Shown here piece by piece: positions 13,527-21,921 of a stretch of DNA of 24,065 bases (positions within the stretch are counted from its first letter, which is position 1; the number at the start of each line of letters is the position of its first letter). Below the pieces are notes generated by a model. That model was not told where the DNA came from. It did not search any database and saw only the letters and a list, made by a program, of their open reading frames with translations. Origin of the DNA: Bacteroidota bacterium. GTDB lineage: Bacteria; Bacteroidota; Bacteroidia; Flavobacteriales; Weeksellaceae. A program made the position numbers and the translations under genes. The stretch is from NCBI GenBank assembly GCA_018266965.1, contig JAFDZJ010000111.1, positions 1 to 24,065 on the forward strand. Reading direction: 5' to 3'.

Positions 13527-14135
13527 ATGGCAAGATATATAGGACCAAAAACCAAAATTGCAAGAAAATTTGGTGTAGCAATTTTTGGAGACGATAAATA
13601 TTTCGAAAAAAGAAAAAATCAACCACCAGGACAACATGGACCAAACAAAAGAAGAGGTGCAAAGAAGTCTGAATATGCTAACCAGTTAAACGAAAAACAA
13701 AAAGCCAAATATACCTACGGTATTTTGGAAAAACAATTTGCTAACCTTTATGTGAAAGCACAAAGAGCAAAGGGTGTAACAGGTGAAGTACTATTGCAAC
13801 TTTGCGAATCCAGATTGGATAATGTTGTTTATAGAATTGGTTTCGGAAAAACAAGAGCTGCTGCTAGACAATTAGTATCTCACAGACACATAACAGTGAA
13901 TGGAGAACTGGTTAATATCCCATCTTATCAATTGAAAGCTGGTGATGTAGTTGCTGTTAGAGAAAAATCCAAATCACTAGAAGTTGTAACTAACGCTTTG
14001 GGTACAAAATCCAATTATGAGTGGTTACAATACAACGACGAAAAACAATCTGCAACCTTTATCGCAGCTCCTGAAAGAATTCAAATTCCTGAAGATATTA
14101 AGGAGAACCTAATCGTCGAACTTTACTCGAAATAA
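13527..14135 (+). CDS. rpsD: 30S ribosomal protein S4
   Basis: uS4, 202 residues, is a primary 16S rRNA-binding protein that nucleates 30S assembly and affects fidelity. MARYIGPKTKIARKFG starts the protein. No Cys cluster is present in the N-terminal region, so this is the zinc-free type. The S4 RNA-binding domain lies at about 90-155 (LCESRLDNVVYRIGFGKTRA, RHITVNGELVNIPSY). In E. coli S4 represses the alpha operon; a comparable site is not identified here, but a heptad hairpin precedes the start. Confidence 0.98.
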   Translation: MARYIGPKTKIARKFGVAIFGDDKYFEKRKNQPPGQHGPNKRRGAKKSEYANQLNEKQKAKYTYGILEKQFANLYVKAQRAKGVTGEVLLQLCESRLDNVVYRIGFGKTRAAARQLVSHRHITVNGELVNIPSYQLKAGDVVAVREKSKSLEVVTNALGTKSNYEWLQYNDEKQSATFIAAPERIQIPEDIKENLIVELYSK

Positions 14136-14166
14136 CATTAACCAAATCTTTGCTCAAACCAACAAT

Positions 14167-15162
14167 ATGGCAATATTACAATTCATAAAACCCGATAAAG
14201 TAATTTTATTAAATTCAGATAATTTTAAAGGTCAATTCGAATTCCGTCCTTTGGAACCTGGTTTTGGACTTACTATCGGAAATGCACTGAGAAGGGTATT
14301 ACTTTCTTCTCTAGAAGGATATGCAATTACATCAATCAAAATTGAAGGTGTAGAGCACGAGTTTTCTACAATACCCGGAGTGATTGAAGATGTTACTGAA
14401 ATTATTCTTAATCTTAAACAATTAAGACTAAAAGCTAACTCAGAAAATCAAGCCAACGAACAAGTAACTGCAAAAATTTCCGGACAAACTGTACTTACAG
14501 CTGGTGATTTTGGTAAAGCAATTAGCGGATTTGAAGTCCTTAACCCTGATTTGATAATTTGTAATTTGACAAAGAATGTAAAATTCGAAATCTCATTCAA
14601 TATTGAAAAAGGAAGAGGATATGTTGCAAGCGAACAAAACAAATCCAATAACTCCCCTGTAGGAACAATAGCAATAGACTCTATTTTTACTCCGATAAAA
14701 AAAGTGAAATATGCAGTTGAAAACTATCGTGTTGAGCAAAAGACCGACTACGAAAAATTAATTTTGGACATAGAAACCGATGGTTCTATTTCTCCTCAAA
14801 ATGCTTTAACTGAAGCATCTAAAATATTAATTTATCATTTCATGTTGTTCTCCGATGAAAGAATTACCCTGGAAACAGAAGCGGTAAAAGCATCGGTACA
14901 ATATGATGAAGAAACTCTTCACACTAGACAACTACTGAAGTCTAAATTGACAGATATGGATCTTTCCGTAAGAGCCCTCAACTGTTTGAAAGCTGCCGAA
15001 GTAGAAACATTAGGAGAATTAGTTTCTTTTAGTAAGTCGGATTTGATGAAATTTAGGAATTTTGGAAAAAAATCCCTTACAGAGTTAGAAGAATTAGTAC
15101 ATTCAAAAGGTCTTAACTTCGGTTTTGATGTAGCAAAATACAAGTTAGACACAGAAATTTAA
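14167..15162 (+). CDS. rpoA: DNA-directed RNA polymerase subunit alpha
   Basis: RpoA, 331 residues, dimerises to start RNA polymerase assembly. The N-terminal domain has the conserved FRPLEPGFGLTIGNALRRVL at about 26-45 and FSTIPGVIEDVTEIILNLK. A linker leads to the C-terminal domain (about 250-320) with LSVRALNCLKAAEVETLGEL and NFGKKSLTELEELV. Arg269 matches the UP-element contact Arg265 of E. coli, so DNA contact upstream of promoters is likely retained. It lies 31 nt after rpsD and 9 nt before rplQ. Confidence 0.98.
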   Translation: MAILQFIKPDKVILLNSDNFKGQFEFRPLEPGFGLTIGNALRRVLLSSLEGYAITSIKIEGVEHEFSTIPGVIEDVTEIILNLKQLRLKANSENQANEQVTAKISGQTVLTAGDFGKAISGFEVLNPDLIICNLTKNVKFEISFNIEKGRGYVASEQNKSNNSPVGTIAIDSIFTPIKKVKYAVENYRVEQKTDYEKLILDIETDGSISPQNALTEASKILIYHFMLFSDERITLETEAVKASVQYDEETLHTRQLLKSKLTDMDLSVRALNCLKAAEVETLGELVSFSKSDLMKFRNFGKKSLTELEELVHSKGLNFGFDVAKYKLDTEI

Positions 15163-15171
15163 AACAAAACA

Positions 15172-15660
15172 ATGAGACACGGTAAAAAAATAAATCACTT
15201 AGGAAGAACTGCTTCACACAGAAAAGCAATGCTATCCAATATGGCTTGTTCTCTTATCCTTCACAAAAGAATCAATACTACTGTCGCAAAAGCTAAGGCT
15301 TTGAGAGTATATATAGAGCCTCTTTTGACGAAGTCTAAAGAAGATACAACCCACAACAGAAGAACAGTTTTCTCTTATTTGCAAGATAAAGAGTCTGTAA
15401 CTGAACTTTTCAGAACAGTTGCTCCAAAGATTGCAGAGAGAAATGGAGGTTATACAAGAATCATCAAAACTGGTTTCAGATTAGGTGATGCTGCAGATAT
15501 GGCAATGATAGAATTAGTTGATTTCAACGAAATCTATAATCCAAAAGCTGAAGAAAAGAAAACCACTAGAAGAAGTAGAAAACCAGCTACCAAAAAAGAG
15601 GTTGTTGCTGTTTCCGAAACTCCTGCTGAAGAAACTCCAGAGGTTTCTACTGAAGAATAA
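15172..15660 (+). CDS. rplQ: 50S ribosomal protein L17 with C-terminal extension
   Basis: bL17, 162 residues, lies near the exit tunnel on the 50S. MRHGKKINHLGRTASHRKAM and the HNRRTVFSYLQDKESV and GGYTRIIKTGFRLGDAADMA segments define the core of about 120 residues. Beyond it is an extension of about 35-40 residues: a basic stretch (KKTTRRSRKPATKKEV) then an acidic Glu/Thr/Pro-rich tail. Extensions of this kind are frequent in Bacteroidota. It is the last gene of the cluster and is followed by a terminator. Confidence 0.97.
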   Translation: MRHGKKINHLGRTASHRKAMLSNMACSLILHKRINTTVAKAKALRVYIEPLLTKSKEDTTHNRRTVFSYLQDKESVTELFRTVAPKIAERNGGYTRIIKTGFRLGDAADMAMIELVDFNEIYNPKAEEKKTTRRSRKPATKKEVVAVSETPAEETPEVSTEE

Positions 15661-15679
15661 GAAATGTAATTTTCTACAT

Positions 15680-15709
15680 AAAAGCTATCCAATTTGGGTA
15701 GCTTTTTTT
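15680..15709 (+). terminator. Terminator of the ribosomal-protein cluster
   Basis: AAAAGCTATCC (15680-15690) pairs with GGGTAGCTTTT (15696-15706) with one U-G pair and a 5-nt loop, continuing into a T run to 15709. It begins 20 nt after the rplQ stop and separates the cluster from the GH35 gene. Confidence 0.9.
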
Positions 15710-15736
15710 ATTTTTGTTAAGTAATTTATCTATACC

Positions 15737-17599
15737 ATGAATGTCATAAAACATACTATTTTTGGAATTATATTTCTGTATTCCATATTTACCAATGCTC
15801 AAATTTCAAAAAATACCTTTGAAATTAACAATGGAAATTTCCTACTAAATCATCAACCAATGCAAATTCATTCCGGTGAGCTACACTATTCCAGAGTGCC
15901 GCATCAATATTGGAAACACCGTTTGATGATGATGAAAGCAATGGGACTGAATACTGTAACTACTTATGTTTTTTGGAATTACCACGAAGAAAAGCCCGGA
16001 AAATGGAATTGGTCTGGAGAAAAAAGTCTGAAAAATTTTATTAAAACAGCACAAGAAGTAGGATTATTTGTTATTATCAGACCTGGACCTTATGTTTGTG
16101 CCGAATGGGAATTTGGAGGTTATCCTTGGTGGTTGCAAAATAAAAAAGATTTGGTAATCCGTACCGACAATCCAGCTTTTTTATCGGAATGTAACTTGTA
16201 TATTCAACAATTAGCTCAACAAATAAAACCTTTGGAAATACAAAACGGAGGTCCTGTAATTATGGTGCAGGTAGAAAACGAATTTGGCTCTTATGTTGCA
16301 CAAAGGCCAGATATTTCTTTGGAAAAACATAGGATATATTCTCATAAAATTAAAAAAATGATTGTTGATGCCGGAATAAAATCTGCACTTTTTACTTCTG
16401 ATGGTAGTACACTTTTCAAAGGTGGTTCTGTAGATGGGGTATTGCCAACTGCTAATGGTGAGGATAATATTGAACAATTGAAAAAAGTTGTTAATCAATT
16501 TCACAATAACCTCGGTCCATATATGGTTGCGGAATATTATCCAGGTTGGTTAGATCATTGGGCAGAGCCTTTTCCAAGAGTCTCAACAGAAAGTGTTGTG
16601 GAGCAAACAAAAAAATATCTGGAAAATAATATTTCCTTTAATTATTATATGATACACGGCGGAACTAATTTTGCCTTTTGGTCCGGAGCAAATTATGATA
16701 AAAACCACGACATACAACCCGATCTTACAAGTTATGATTATGACGCACCTATTTCCGAGGCTGGTTGGGTAACTCCCAAATACACTGCTTTGAAAGCTCT
16801 TTTCCAGTCGAAATCTAACGCCAAATTACCAGAAACTCCCAATCCATTGCCTATAATTTCTTTTGAAAAGGTTCAATTTTCCAAATCTTTACCAGTTTTT
16901 GATTATGTTAAATCATTGAAACCAGTTGTTAATAATTCGCCTTTAAGTTTTGAAGCTCTCAACCAAGGTTTCGGATATGTGTTGTACCGAACAAAATTTA
17001 CTAATCCAACCAAAGGAATCCTACAAATAAAAGGATTGAGAGATTATGCCAACATTTATGTCAATGGTAAATGGGTAGGCGAACTCAATCGTTATTACAA
17101 AAAATATGAATTAGATATTGATATTCCTGCCCAAGCACAACTGGATATTTTGGTGGAAAATATGGGAAGAATAAACTATGGTGCCGAAATTGTAAATAAC
17201 CTAAAAGGTATAATATCACCAGTAACCATTAATAACAAAAATATAGAAGGCAGTTGGGAAATGTATAAAATGCCTTTTGATACCATGCCAAAAATAAAAG
17301 AAAATATAGGACAATTTCAACCACATCAACCCATATTAAAACAAGCTGATTTTAACCTCTCGGAGGTTGGAGATACTTTCTTGGATATGCGAGAGTTTGG
17401 CAAAGGAATTGTCTTTGTTAATGGAAAAAATATTGGAAGATATTGGTCCAAAGTAGGTCCACAACTAACACTTTTTGTGCCAGGAGTTTGGTTGAAGAAA
17501 GGTCGAAATACAATTCAGGTTTTCGAACAAATCAATGACAAAGATGTTACCGGTGTTTCAGGGATAAAATCGCATATTGTTGATCAATTAGTGAAATAA
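15737..17599 (+). CDS. Secreted glycoside hydrolase family 35 beta-galactosidase
   Basis: A 620-residue exo-glycosidase predicted to release terminal beta-linked galactose. The N-terminus is a signal peptide (residues 1-21, ending FTNAQ) without a lipobox, so the protein is probably periplasmic or secreted. The GH35 TIM barrel (about 30-340) has SGELHYSRVPHQYWKHRL, the acid/base motif VQVENEFGSY (Glu182, by analogy to Glu188 of human GLB1) and the nucleophile motif VAEYYPGWLDHW (Glu266, by analogy to Glu268). The C-terminal half is beta-rich, with galactose-binding-like segments (DYANIYVNGKWVGELNRYYK; GIVFVNGKNIGRYW). It lies between two terminators, so it is probably monocistronic. Substrate linkage cannot be told from sequence. 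Confidence 0.93.
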   Translation: MNVIKHTIFGIIFLYSIFTNAQISKNTFEINNGNFLLNHQPMQIHSGELHYSRVPHQYWKHRLMMMKAMGLNTVTTYVFWNYHEEKPGKWNWSGEKSLKNFIKTAQEVGLFVIIRPGPYVCAEWEFGGYPWWLQNKKDLVIRTDNPAFLSECNLYIQQLAQQIKPLEIQNGGPVIMVQVENEFGSYVAQRPDISLEKHRIYSHKIKKMIVDAGIKSALFTSDGSTLFKGGSVDGVLPTANGEDNIEQLKKVVNQFHNNLGPYMVAEYYPGWLDHWAEPFPRVSTESVVEQTKKYLENNISFNYYMIHGGTNFAFWSGANYDKNHDIQPDLTSYDYDAPISEAGWVTPKYTALKALFQSKSNAKLPETPNPLPIISFEKVQFSKSLPVFDYVKSLKPVVNNSPLSFEALNQGFGYVLYRTKFTNPTKGILQIKGLRDYANIYVNGKWVGELNRYYKKYELDIDIPAQAQLDILVENMGRINYGAEIVNNLKGIISPVTINNKNIEGSWEMYKMPFDTMPKIKENIGQFQPHQPILKQADFNLSEVGDTFLDMREFGKGIVFVNGKNIGRYWSKVGPQLTLFVPGVWLKKGRNTIQVFEQINDKDVTGVSGIKSHIVDQLVK

Positions 17600-17604
17600 A
17601 AATT

Positions 17605-17638
17605 TAAGCCTTGCTGTTATTGCAAGGCTTATTTATTT
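17605..17638. terminator. Bidirectional terminator between convergent GH35 and metY genes
   Basis: TAAGCCTTGC (17605-17614) pairs perfectly with GCAAGGCTTA (17622-17631) around a 7-nt loop. TTTATTTT follows on the plus strand, and AAATTTTT follows the hairpin when read on the minus strand. It lies between the GH35 stop (17599) and the metY stop (17638), so it can end both convergent transcripts. Confidence 0.85.
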
Positions 17639-18963
17639 TAGGCTAATTCCAAATGTTCGGTCGGAACTTTTATTTTTTCCAATGCTTGTTCTAGGTCTGC
17701 GAGTATATCATCTATATGTTCTATCCCAAGACTCAATCGGATTTGTCCGGGTAATATTCCTGCATCTAGTCTTTCATGCTCGGACAATTGTTCGTGGGTA
17801 GTGCTTGCAGGATTTATGATAAGTGTTTTCGCATCTCCTACATTGGCAAGATGAGAGATAAGTTGTAATGAATCTATCAGTTCTATTGCATTTTCTTTCC
17901 CTCCTTTTACCTCAAAATTCAAGACTCCTCCAAATCCATTTTTAAAATATTTTTTAGCATGCTTATAACTCGGGAAACTTTCCAACCCCGGATATAAAAC
18001 ATTTTTTATTTTTGGATGTTTTTCAAGAAATTGTGCTACTTTCAAGGCGTTTTCAACTGTTCTTTCAACTCGCAATGATAGTGTTTCAACTCCATGCAGT
18101 AATAAAAACGAATTAAATGGAGAAATGGCAGGTCCAAAATCTCTCAACCCTTCAACCCTTGCTTTTATAATAAATGCAATGTTGCCAAATTGCGAGTTTA
18201 CACCAAATACATCTGAAAAAACAAGTCCATGATAACCTTCGGACGGTTCGGAAAACTGTGGAAATTTTCCATTGCCCCAATCGAAATTCCCTCCATCTAT
18301 GATGATTCCTCCTATTGTAGTACCATGACCTCCAATCCATTTGGTTGCAGACTCTACTACTATATTGGCACCGTGTTCCAATGGGCGAAACAAGTATCCT
18401 CCTGCACCAAAAGTATTATCAACAATTAATGGGATTTGGTGTTTTTTTGCTAAATTTCCAATAGCATCAAAATCAGCCACATTCAAAGTTGGATTGCCTA
18501 TGGTTTCCAAATAAATAGCTTTTGTTTTTTCATCGATTAATTTTTCAATTTCTTCTGTGCTGTCATCTTTTGCAAATATTGTCTCGATTCCTAATTTTTT
18601 TAATGAAACTTTGAATTGATTGTGGCTGCCTCCATAGATGTAAGGAGAAGTAACAAAATTATCACCTGCTTGTAAAATATTGGTAAGTGCTAAAAATTGT
18701 GCCGAATGTCCGGAAGCTGTTGCCAAAGCAGCAACGCCACCATGAAGTGCTGCTAATCTTTTTTCCAAAACATCTGTTGTAGGATTCATTAACCTTGTAT
18801 AGATATTGCCAAATTCTTTTAATCCAAATAGATTGGCAGCGTGTTCCGCACTGTTAAACACATAAGATGCTGTTTGGTACAGAGGAACCGCTCTGGAATT
18901 GGTGTCTTTGTCCACTTGTTGTCCTGCATGTACTTGCAGAGTTTCGAATTTTAAATTGCTCAT
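17638..18963 (-). CDS. metY: O-acetylhomoserine sulfhydrylase (O-acetylhomoserine aminocarboxypropyltransferase)
   Basis: A 441-residue PLP enzyme of the Cys/Met-metabolism family that makes homocysteine from O-acetylhomoserine and sulfide in the cytoplasm. KFETLQVHAGQQVDKDTNSR is the family start. The SGHSAQFLALTNIL and SPYIYGGSHNQF segments bind cofactor, DNTFGAGGY lies at 182-190, and the PLP-linked Lys is Lys208 in ESATKWIGGHGTTIGG. The length and the FSEPSEGYHGLVFSDVFG insertion fit MetY rather than the shorter cystathionine gamma-synthase MetB. It is the only reverse-strand gene in the window. The SAM-I riboswitch and terminator in its leader indicate repression by S-adenosylmethionine. 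Confidence 0.92.
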   Translation of the reverse strand: MSNLKFETLQVHAGQQVDKDTNSRAVPLYQTASYVFNSAEHAANLFGLKEFGNIYTRLMNPTTDVLEKRLAALHGGVAALATASGHSAQFLALTNILQAGDNFVTSPYIYGGSHNQFKVSLKKLGIETIFAKDDSTEEIEKLIDEKTKAIYLETIGNPTLNVADFDAIGNLAKKHQIPLIVDNTFGAGGYLFRPLEHGANIVVESATKWIGGHGTTIGGIIIDGGNFDWGNGKFPQFSEPSEGYHGLVFSDVFGVNSQFGNIAFIIKARVEGLRDFGPAISPFNSFLLLHGVETLSLRVERTVENALKVAQFLEKHPKIKNVLYPGLESFPSYKHAKKYFKNGFGGVLNFEVKGGKENAIELIDSLQLISHLANVGDAKTLIINPASTTHEQLSEHERLDAGILPGQIRLSLGIEHIDDILADLEQALEKIKVPTEHLELA

Positions 18964-19021
18964 AGTATAAATTATTTTAAGTTAATTTTTATTATTCACA
19001 ACTTATCTGGAACATTATCGG

Positions 19022-19055
19022 AAAAAAAATACTCTTCCGACAAGTCGAAAGAGTA
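19022..19055 (-). terminator. Riboswitch expression-platform terminator upstream of metY
   Basis: On the minus strand TACTCTTTCGAC (19055-19044) pairs with GTCGGAAGAGTA (19041-19030), including one U-G pair. Eight T residues follow at 19029-19022. It lies between the SAM-I aptamer and the metY start codon (about 59 nt downstream), the expected place for ligand-controlled termination. Confidence 0.9.
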
Positions 19056-19093
19056 CGATATATGTAGAAAACTACTATCTTCATCTGTTTCTG

Positions 19094-19194
19094 ACCTATC
19101 TTTCCCAATTATTTTGGGTTGAATGTGGCACCTTATTTTTCAACAGGTTGCCAAGGTATCATCGGGTCAATTCCCTCCACCTTTCTGGATAAGT
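19094..19194 (-). promoter_or_regulatory. SAM-I (S-box) riboswitch aptamer controlling metY
   Basis: Read on the minus strand, P1 is ACTTATC (19194-19188) with GATAGGT (19100-19094). P2 is AGGT...ACCT, with a GGAGGG...GACCC inner part and a GATGA kink-turn segment. P3 is GGC-ACCT with AGGT-GCC. P4 is CCCAA with TTGGG (19118-19104). The linear signature GGTGGAGGGA..GACCCGATGA..ACC..GGCAACC..GGTGCCA..TTC matches the SAM-I class. Binding of S-adenosylmethionine should stabilise P1 and allow the downstream terminator to form, turning metY off. The 462-nt region 18964-19425 otherwise holds the terminator, a probable minus-strand promoter, and the divergent GH20 promoter. Confidence 0.95.
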
Positions 19195-19220
19195 TGTCTG
19201 TCTATTGCTAAACGACAGTG

Positions 19221-19228
19221 CAAATTAA
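19221..19228 (-). promoter_or_regulatory. Possible -7 element for metY
   Basis: The minus strand reads TTAATTTG, one base off the Bacteroidota TAnnTTTG box. It lies 26 nt upstream of the riboswitch P1, a suitable place for a start site near 19214. No TTTG-like -33 element is seen at the normal spacing, so the call is weak. Confidence 0.35.
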
Positions 19229-19359
19229 TAACTTTTATTTTGAATAGTAAAAATAATTTCAATTTTTTTTCAATTTTTTTATTCTGTGCTTAAAATTAGA
19301 GCTTACCGAAGAACTGAATGTTTAATCGCTAAAAATATTGTTCATGCTTGCAAATTTTC

Positions 19360-19392
19360 TTGTTTTTAAATGAGTATATTTTTTACATTTTG
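19360..19392 (+). promoter_or_regulatory. Probable promoter of the GH20 gene
   Basis: TTG at 19360-19362 is followed after 21 nt by TACATTTTG (19384-19392), a TAnnTTTG-like box with one extra T. The inferred start would be near 19398, leaving about 27 nt before the ATG. Confidence 0.5.
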
Positions 19393-19425
19393 TATTTTTA
19401 CCCATTGAAATAAAAAGTTTGAAAA

Positions 19426-21669
19426 ATGAAAAAATTAATGATGATTTTCCTATTAGTAGGATTACAAATGTCGTATGCACAAAAAAATTTAATTCCACAA
19501 CCAAAATCCTTGGAGTTACAAACGGGTGATTTGATATTCGGAAAAAATTGGGTAATCATTAGTCCCAAAAATACCAATGAAGCTAACTATCTTAAAGATT
19601 TTTTAGAGAAAAATTTCAAAATGAATGTTGAGATTTCTAAAAAAGAAATCAAAGGTAAACCTACCATTCAATTGTTGCAAAATACCCAACTGAAAGAGAA
19701 TTATTATTCATTGAAAGTGGCAAAAGATATTGTAATAGAAGCAAAAGATGGGAAAGGTATTTTTTATGGAATACAATCGCTAATTCAACTTTTGCAAGAA
19801 AATGAAAGCACAGGAAAATTATCCTATCTTACCATAAAAGACGAACCAACTTTCCAATGGAGAGGAATGCACTTGGACTGTTGCAGACATTTTTTTCCTA
19901 AAGAATTTGTGAAAAAATACATCGATTTTATTGCAATGTACAAAATGAATACCTTCCATTGGCATCTTACAGATGATCAAGGTTGGAGGATAGAAATAAA
20001 AAAATATCCCAAACTTACAGAGATTGGTGCTTGGAGAAATGGTTCTATGATTGGTGCGTACAGTGATCAAAAATTCGATAACGAAAGATATGGCGGATAT
20101 TATACGCAAGAAGATATAAAAGAAATTGTAAAATACGCTGCTGATAGACATGTAAACATTGTTCCGGAGATAGAAATGCCGGGACACGCCGTTGCTGCTA
20201 TTTCTTCCTATCCTAATTTGGGTTGTACCGGGAAACCTTTGGAGGTTGAAAATAAATGGGGAGTATTCGAAGATGTTTTTTGTCCGAAAGAAGAAACTTT
20301 CCAATTTCTAGAAAATGTATTGACAGAAGTGATGGCGTTGTTTCCCTCTAAAACAATACATATTGGTGGTGATGAATGTCCAAAAGAAAATTGGAAAAAA
20401 TGCGAACATTGTCAAGCTCTTATTAAAAAATATAATTTGAAAGACGAACACGGTTTGCAAAGTTATTTTGTACAAAGGATAGAGAAATTCCTTAATTCCA
20501 AAGGAAGAAAAATAATCGGTTGGGACGAAATACTCGAAGGAGGTCTTGCTCCAAATGCTGCCGTAATGTCGTGGAGAGGTTTTGAAGGTGGGATAGAAGC
20601 AGCAAAACAAAAACATTTCGTAGTAATGACTCCTGGAGATTATTGCTATTTCGATCACTACCAAGGAGATCCAAAAAACGAACCTCTAGCTTTTGGTGGA
20701 AGAACAACGGTAGAAAAAGTATATTCTTTCAATCCAATTCCCAAGGAATTAACTAATGAAGAACAAAAATATATTTTGGGTGCCCAAGGAAATGTTTGGA
20801 CGGAATATATCCTTAACCCGAAACATGTTGAATATATGGTTTTTCCTAGAATTGCTGCTTTGTCCGAAGTGTTGTGGGGTAAAAAATCGGATTACAACGA
20901 GTTTCAAAAAAGATTGTTTAGGCATTTTTCTCTATTGGATATTTTGGATATTAATTATAGCAAATCTATATTCGAGGTGGTTGGAAAATCCATTAACCCG
21001 GACAACAAAAATGCCGTTTTGTACCAACTGAAAGGTTTTGATGGAAGTAACGGAATATTTTATACCCTCGATGGAACCACGCCAACAACCAATTCTATTG
21101 CTTATACACAACCAATAGCTATCAATAAAAGTGCAAAAATACAAGCAGCATATTTTGAAAACGGTATCATGAAAAGCAAAATATTTTCTCAAGATGTATT
21201 TGTGTCCAAATCTACAGGAAAAAAAGTAACATTAGACAATCAACCTAGCGAGAAATACGCAGCAATAGGAAACCAAACACTTACCGACGGAATTATAGGC
21301 GATCCTGCCAAATTTGGTTCGGACTGGTTAGGGTTTTCTGGCAAAGATGTAGTGGCAACCATAGATTTGGGAAAAGAAATGCCTTATTCTGTTGTGAAAA
21401 CTAATTTTGTAAAATCCAACGAAAATTGGATTCATCTACCACAAACAGTACAGCTATTTGTATCGGTAGATGGAAAAATTTTTAACAAAATAAAAGAAAT
21501 TTCCAATGCCGATATTGTAAAAGCAAATGGTAAACTAAATATCAATATCGGAAACCAAAACGCAAGATTTATAAAAATGATAGCTACTAATACTACCAAA
21601 ATTCCAAATGGATTTGCAGGTGCAGGATACCCGGCTTGGTTGTTTGTTGATGAAATTTCTATTGAATAG
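19426..21669 (+). CDS. Secreted glycoside hydrolase family 20 beta-N-acetylhexosaminidase
   Basis: A 747-residue exo-enzyme predicted to remove terminal beta-linked GlcNAc or GalNAc by substrate-assisted catalysis. A signal peptide (MKKLMMIFLLVGLQMSYAQ) directs export. The small N-terminal GH20b domain (about 20-140) is followed by the catalytic barrel (about 143-485): FQWRGMHLDCCRHF, NTFHWHLTDDQGWRIEI, IVPEIEMPGHAVAAI, and the catalytic Asp316-Glu317 pair in HIGGDECPKENW. GWDEIL and GAQGNVWTEY complete the pocket. The C-terminus adds a chitobiase-like segment (YTLDGTTPTTNS, about 555-570) and a discoidin-like F5/8 type C region (about 620-747) likely to bind carbohydrate. It is transcribed away from metY. 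Chitooligosaccharide or host-glycan substrates are both possible. Confidence 0.94.
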   Translation: MKKLMMIFLLVGLQMSYAQKNLIPQPKSLELQTGDLIFGKNWVIISPKNTNEANYLKDFLEKNFKMNVEISKKEIKGKPTIQLLQNTQLKENYYSLKVAKDIVIEAKDGKGIFYGIQSLIQLLQENESTGKLSYLTIKDEPTFQWRGMHLDCCRHFFPKEFVKKYIDFIAMYKMNTFHWHLTDDQGWRIEIKKYPKLTEIGAWRNGSMIGAYSDQKFDNERYGGYYTQEDIKEIVKYAADRHVNIVPEIEMPGHAVAAISSYPNLGCTGKPLEVENKWGVFEDVFCPKEETFQFLENVLTEVMALFPSKTIHIGGDECPKENWKKCEHCQALIKKYNLKDEHGLQSYFVQRIEKFLNSKGRKIIGWDEILEGGLAPNAAVMSWRGFEGGIEAAKQKHFVVMTPGDYCYFDHYQGDPKNEPLAFGGRTTVEKVYSFNPIPKELTNEEQKYILGAQGNVWTEYILNPKHVEYMVFPRIAALSEVLWGKKSDYNEFQKRLFRHFSLLDILDINYSKSIFEVVGKSINPDNKNAVLYQLKGFDGSNGIFYTLDGTTPTTNSIAYTQPIAINKSAKIQAAYFENGIMKSKIFSQDVFVSKSTGKKVTLDNQPSEKYAAIGNQTLTDGIIGDPAKFGSDWLGFSGKDVVATIDLGKEMPYSVVKTNFVKSNENWIHLPQTVQLFVSVDGKIFNKIKEISNADIVKANGKLNINIGNQNARFIKMIATNTTKIPNGFAGAGYPAWLFVDEISIE

Positions 21670-21793
21670 TTGGGTGGTTTCACTGTTTTGAAAGTGAAAA
21701 TTAATCCAGTTAAAGTAAGCTACCTTTTGATAAGAAAACCATTAACTAAATTAATTTTCCATAACAAAAACAACATCTATAAGAATCTAAAAC

Positions 21794-21868
21794 TTGAAGC
21801 ATACAATAGAATTTATTATTGGAGACCCAAATAATGGAGAACTTATCTATTTTGAAAAAGTGAAATGA
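21794..21868 (+). pseudogene. Possible small ORF or gene remnant upstream of the antitoxin
   Basis: From a TTG at 21794 the frame reads (M/L)KHTIEFIIGDPNNGELIYF, then EKVK and a stop at 21866-21868. It overlaps the next ATG as ATGA. The composition looks protein-like rather than random (GDPNNGELIYFEK), but an in-frame stop lies just upstream at 21788-21790. It may be a very short peptide or the remains of a larger gene. Nothing else convincing is seen in 21670-21790 beyond a weak TTTCACT/AGTGAAA stem at 21678-21699. Confidence 0.25.
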
Positions 21869-21872
21869 AAAC

Positions 21873-21903
21873 TTTCGGTACAAAAATAAATATTGTAAAT
21901 TTG
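21873..21903 (+). promoter_or_regulatory. Probable promoter of the toxin-antitoxin operon
   Basis: TAAATTTG at 21896-21903 fits the TAnnTTTG box exactly, and a TTTCG (21873-21877) about 18 nt upstream could serve as the -33 element. Transcription would start near 21910, 12 nt before the preferred antitoxin start at 21922, which argues against the upstream ATG at 21865. Confidence 0.5.
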
Positions 21904-21921
21904 ATTAAAATTGAAAATGTG

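Noticed and set aside
15710..15736. Promoter for the GH35 gene
   Set aside because: The short stretch after the terminator contains TAATTTAT but no exact TAnnTTTG box or matching upstream element, so a call would be guesswork.
19819..20304. A 161-codon reverse-strand frame inside the GH20 gene
   Set aside because: It is antisense to the catalytic barrel, Phe/Ile/Ser-rich, and without start context or family resemblance.
21678..21699. Terminator after the GH20 gene
   Set aside because: The TTTCACT/AGTGAAA stem is only 7 bp and is followed by AAAATTAATCC rather than a T run.
21865..21921. Upstream ATG as the antitoxin start
   Set aside because: The added 19 residues do not resemble the family and contain a consensus -7 promoter box; the start at 21922 fits known antitoxin N-termini better.
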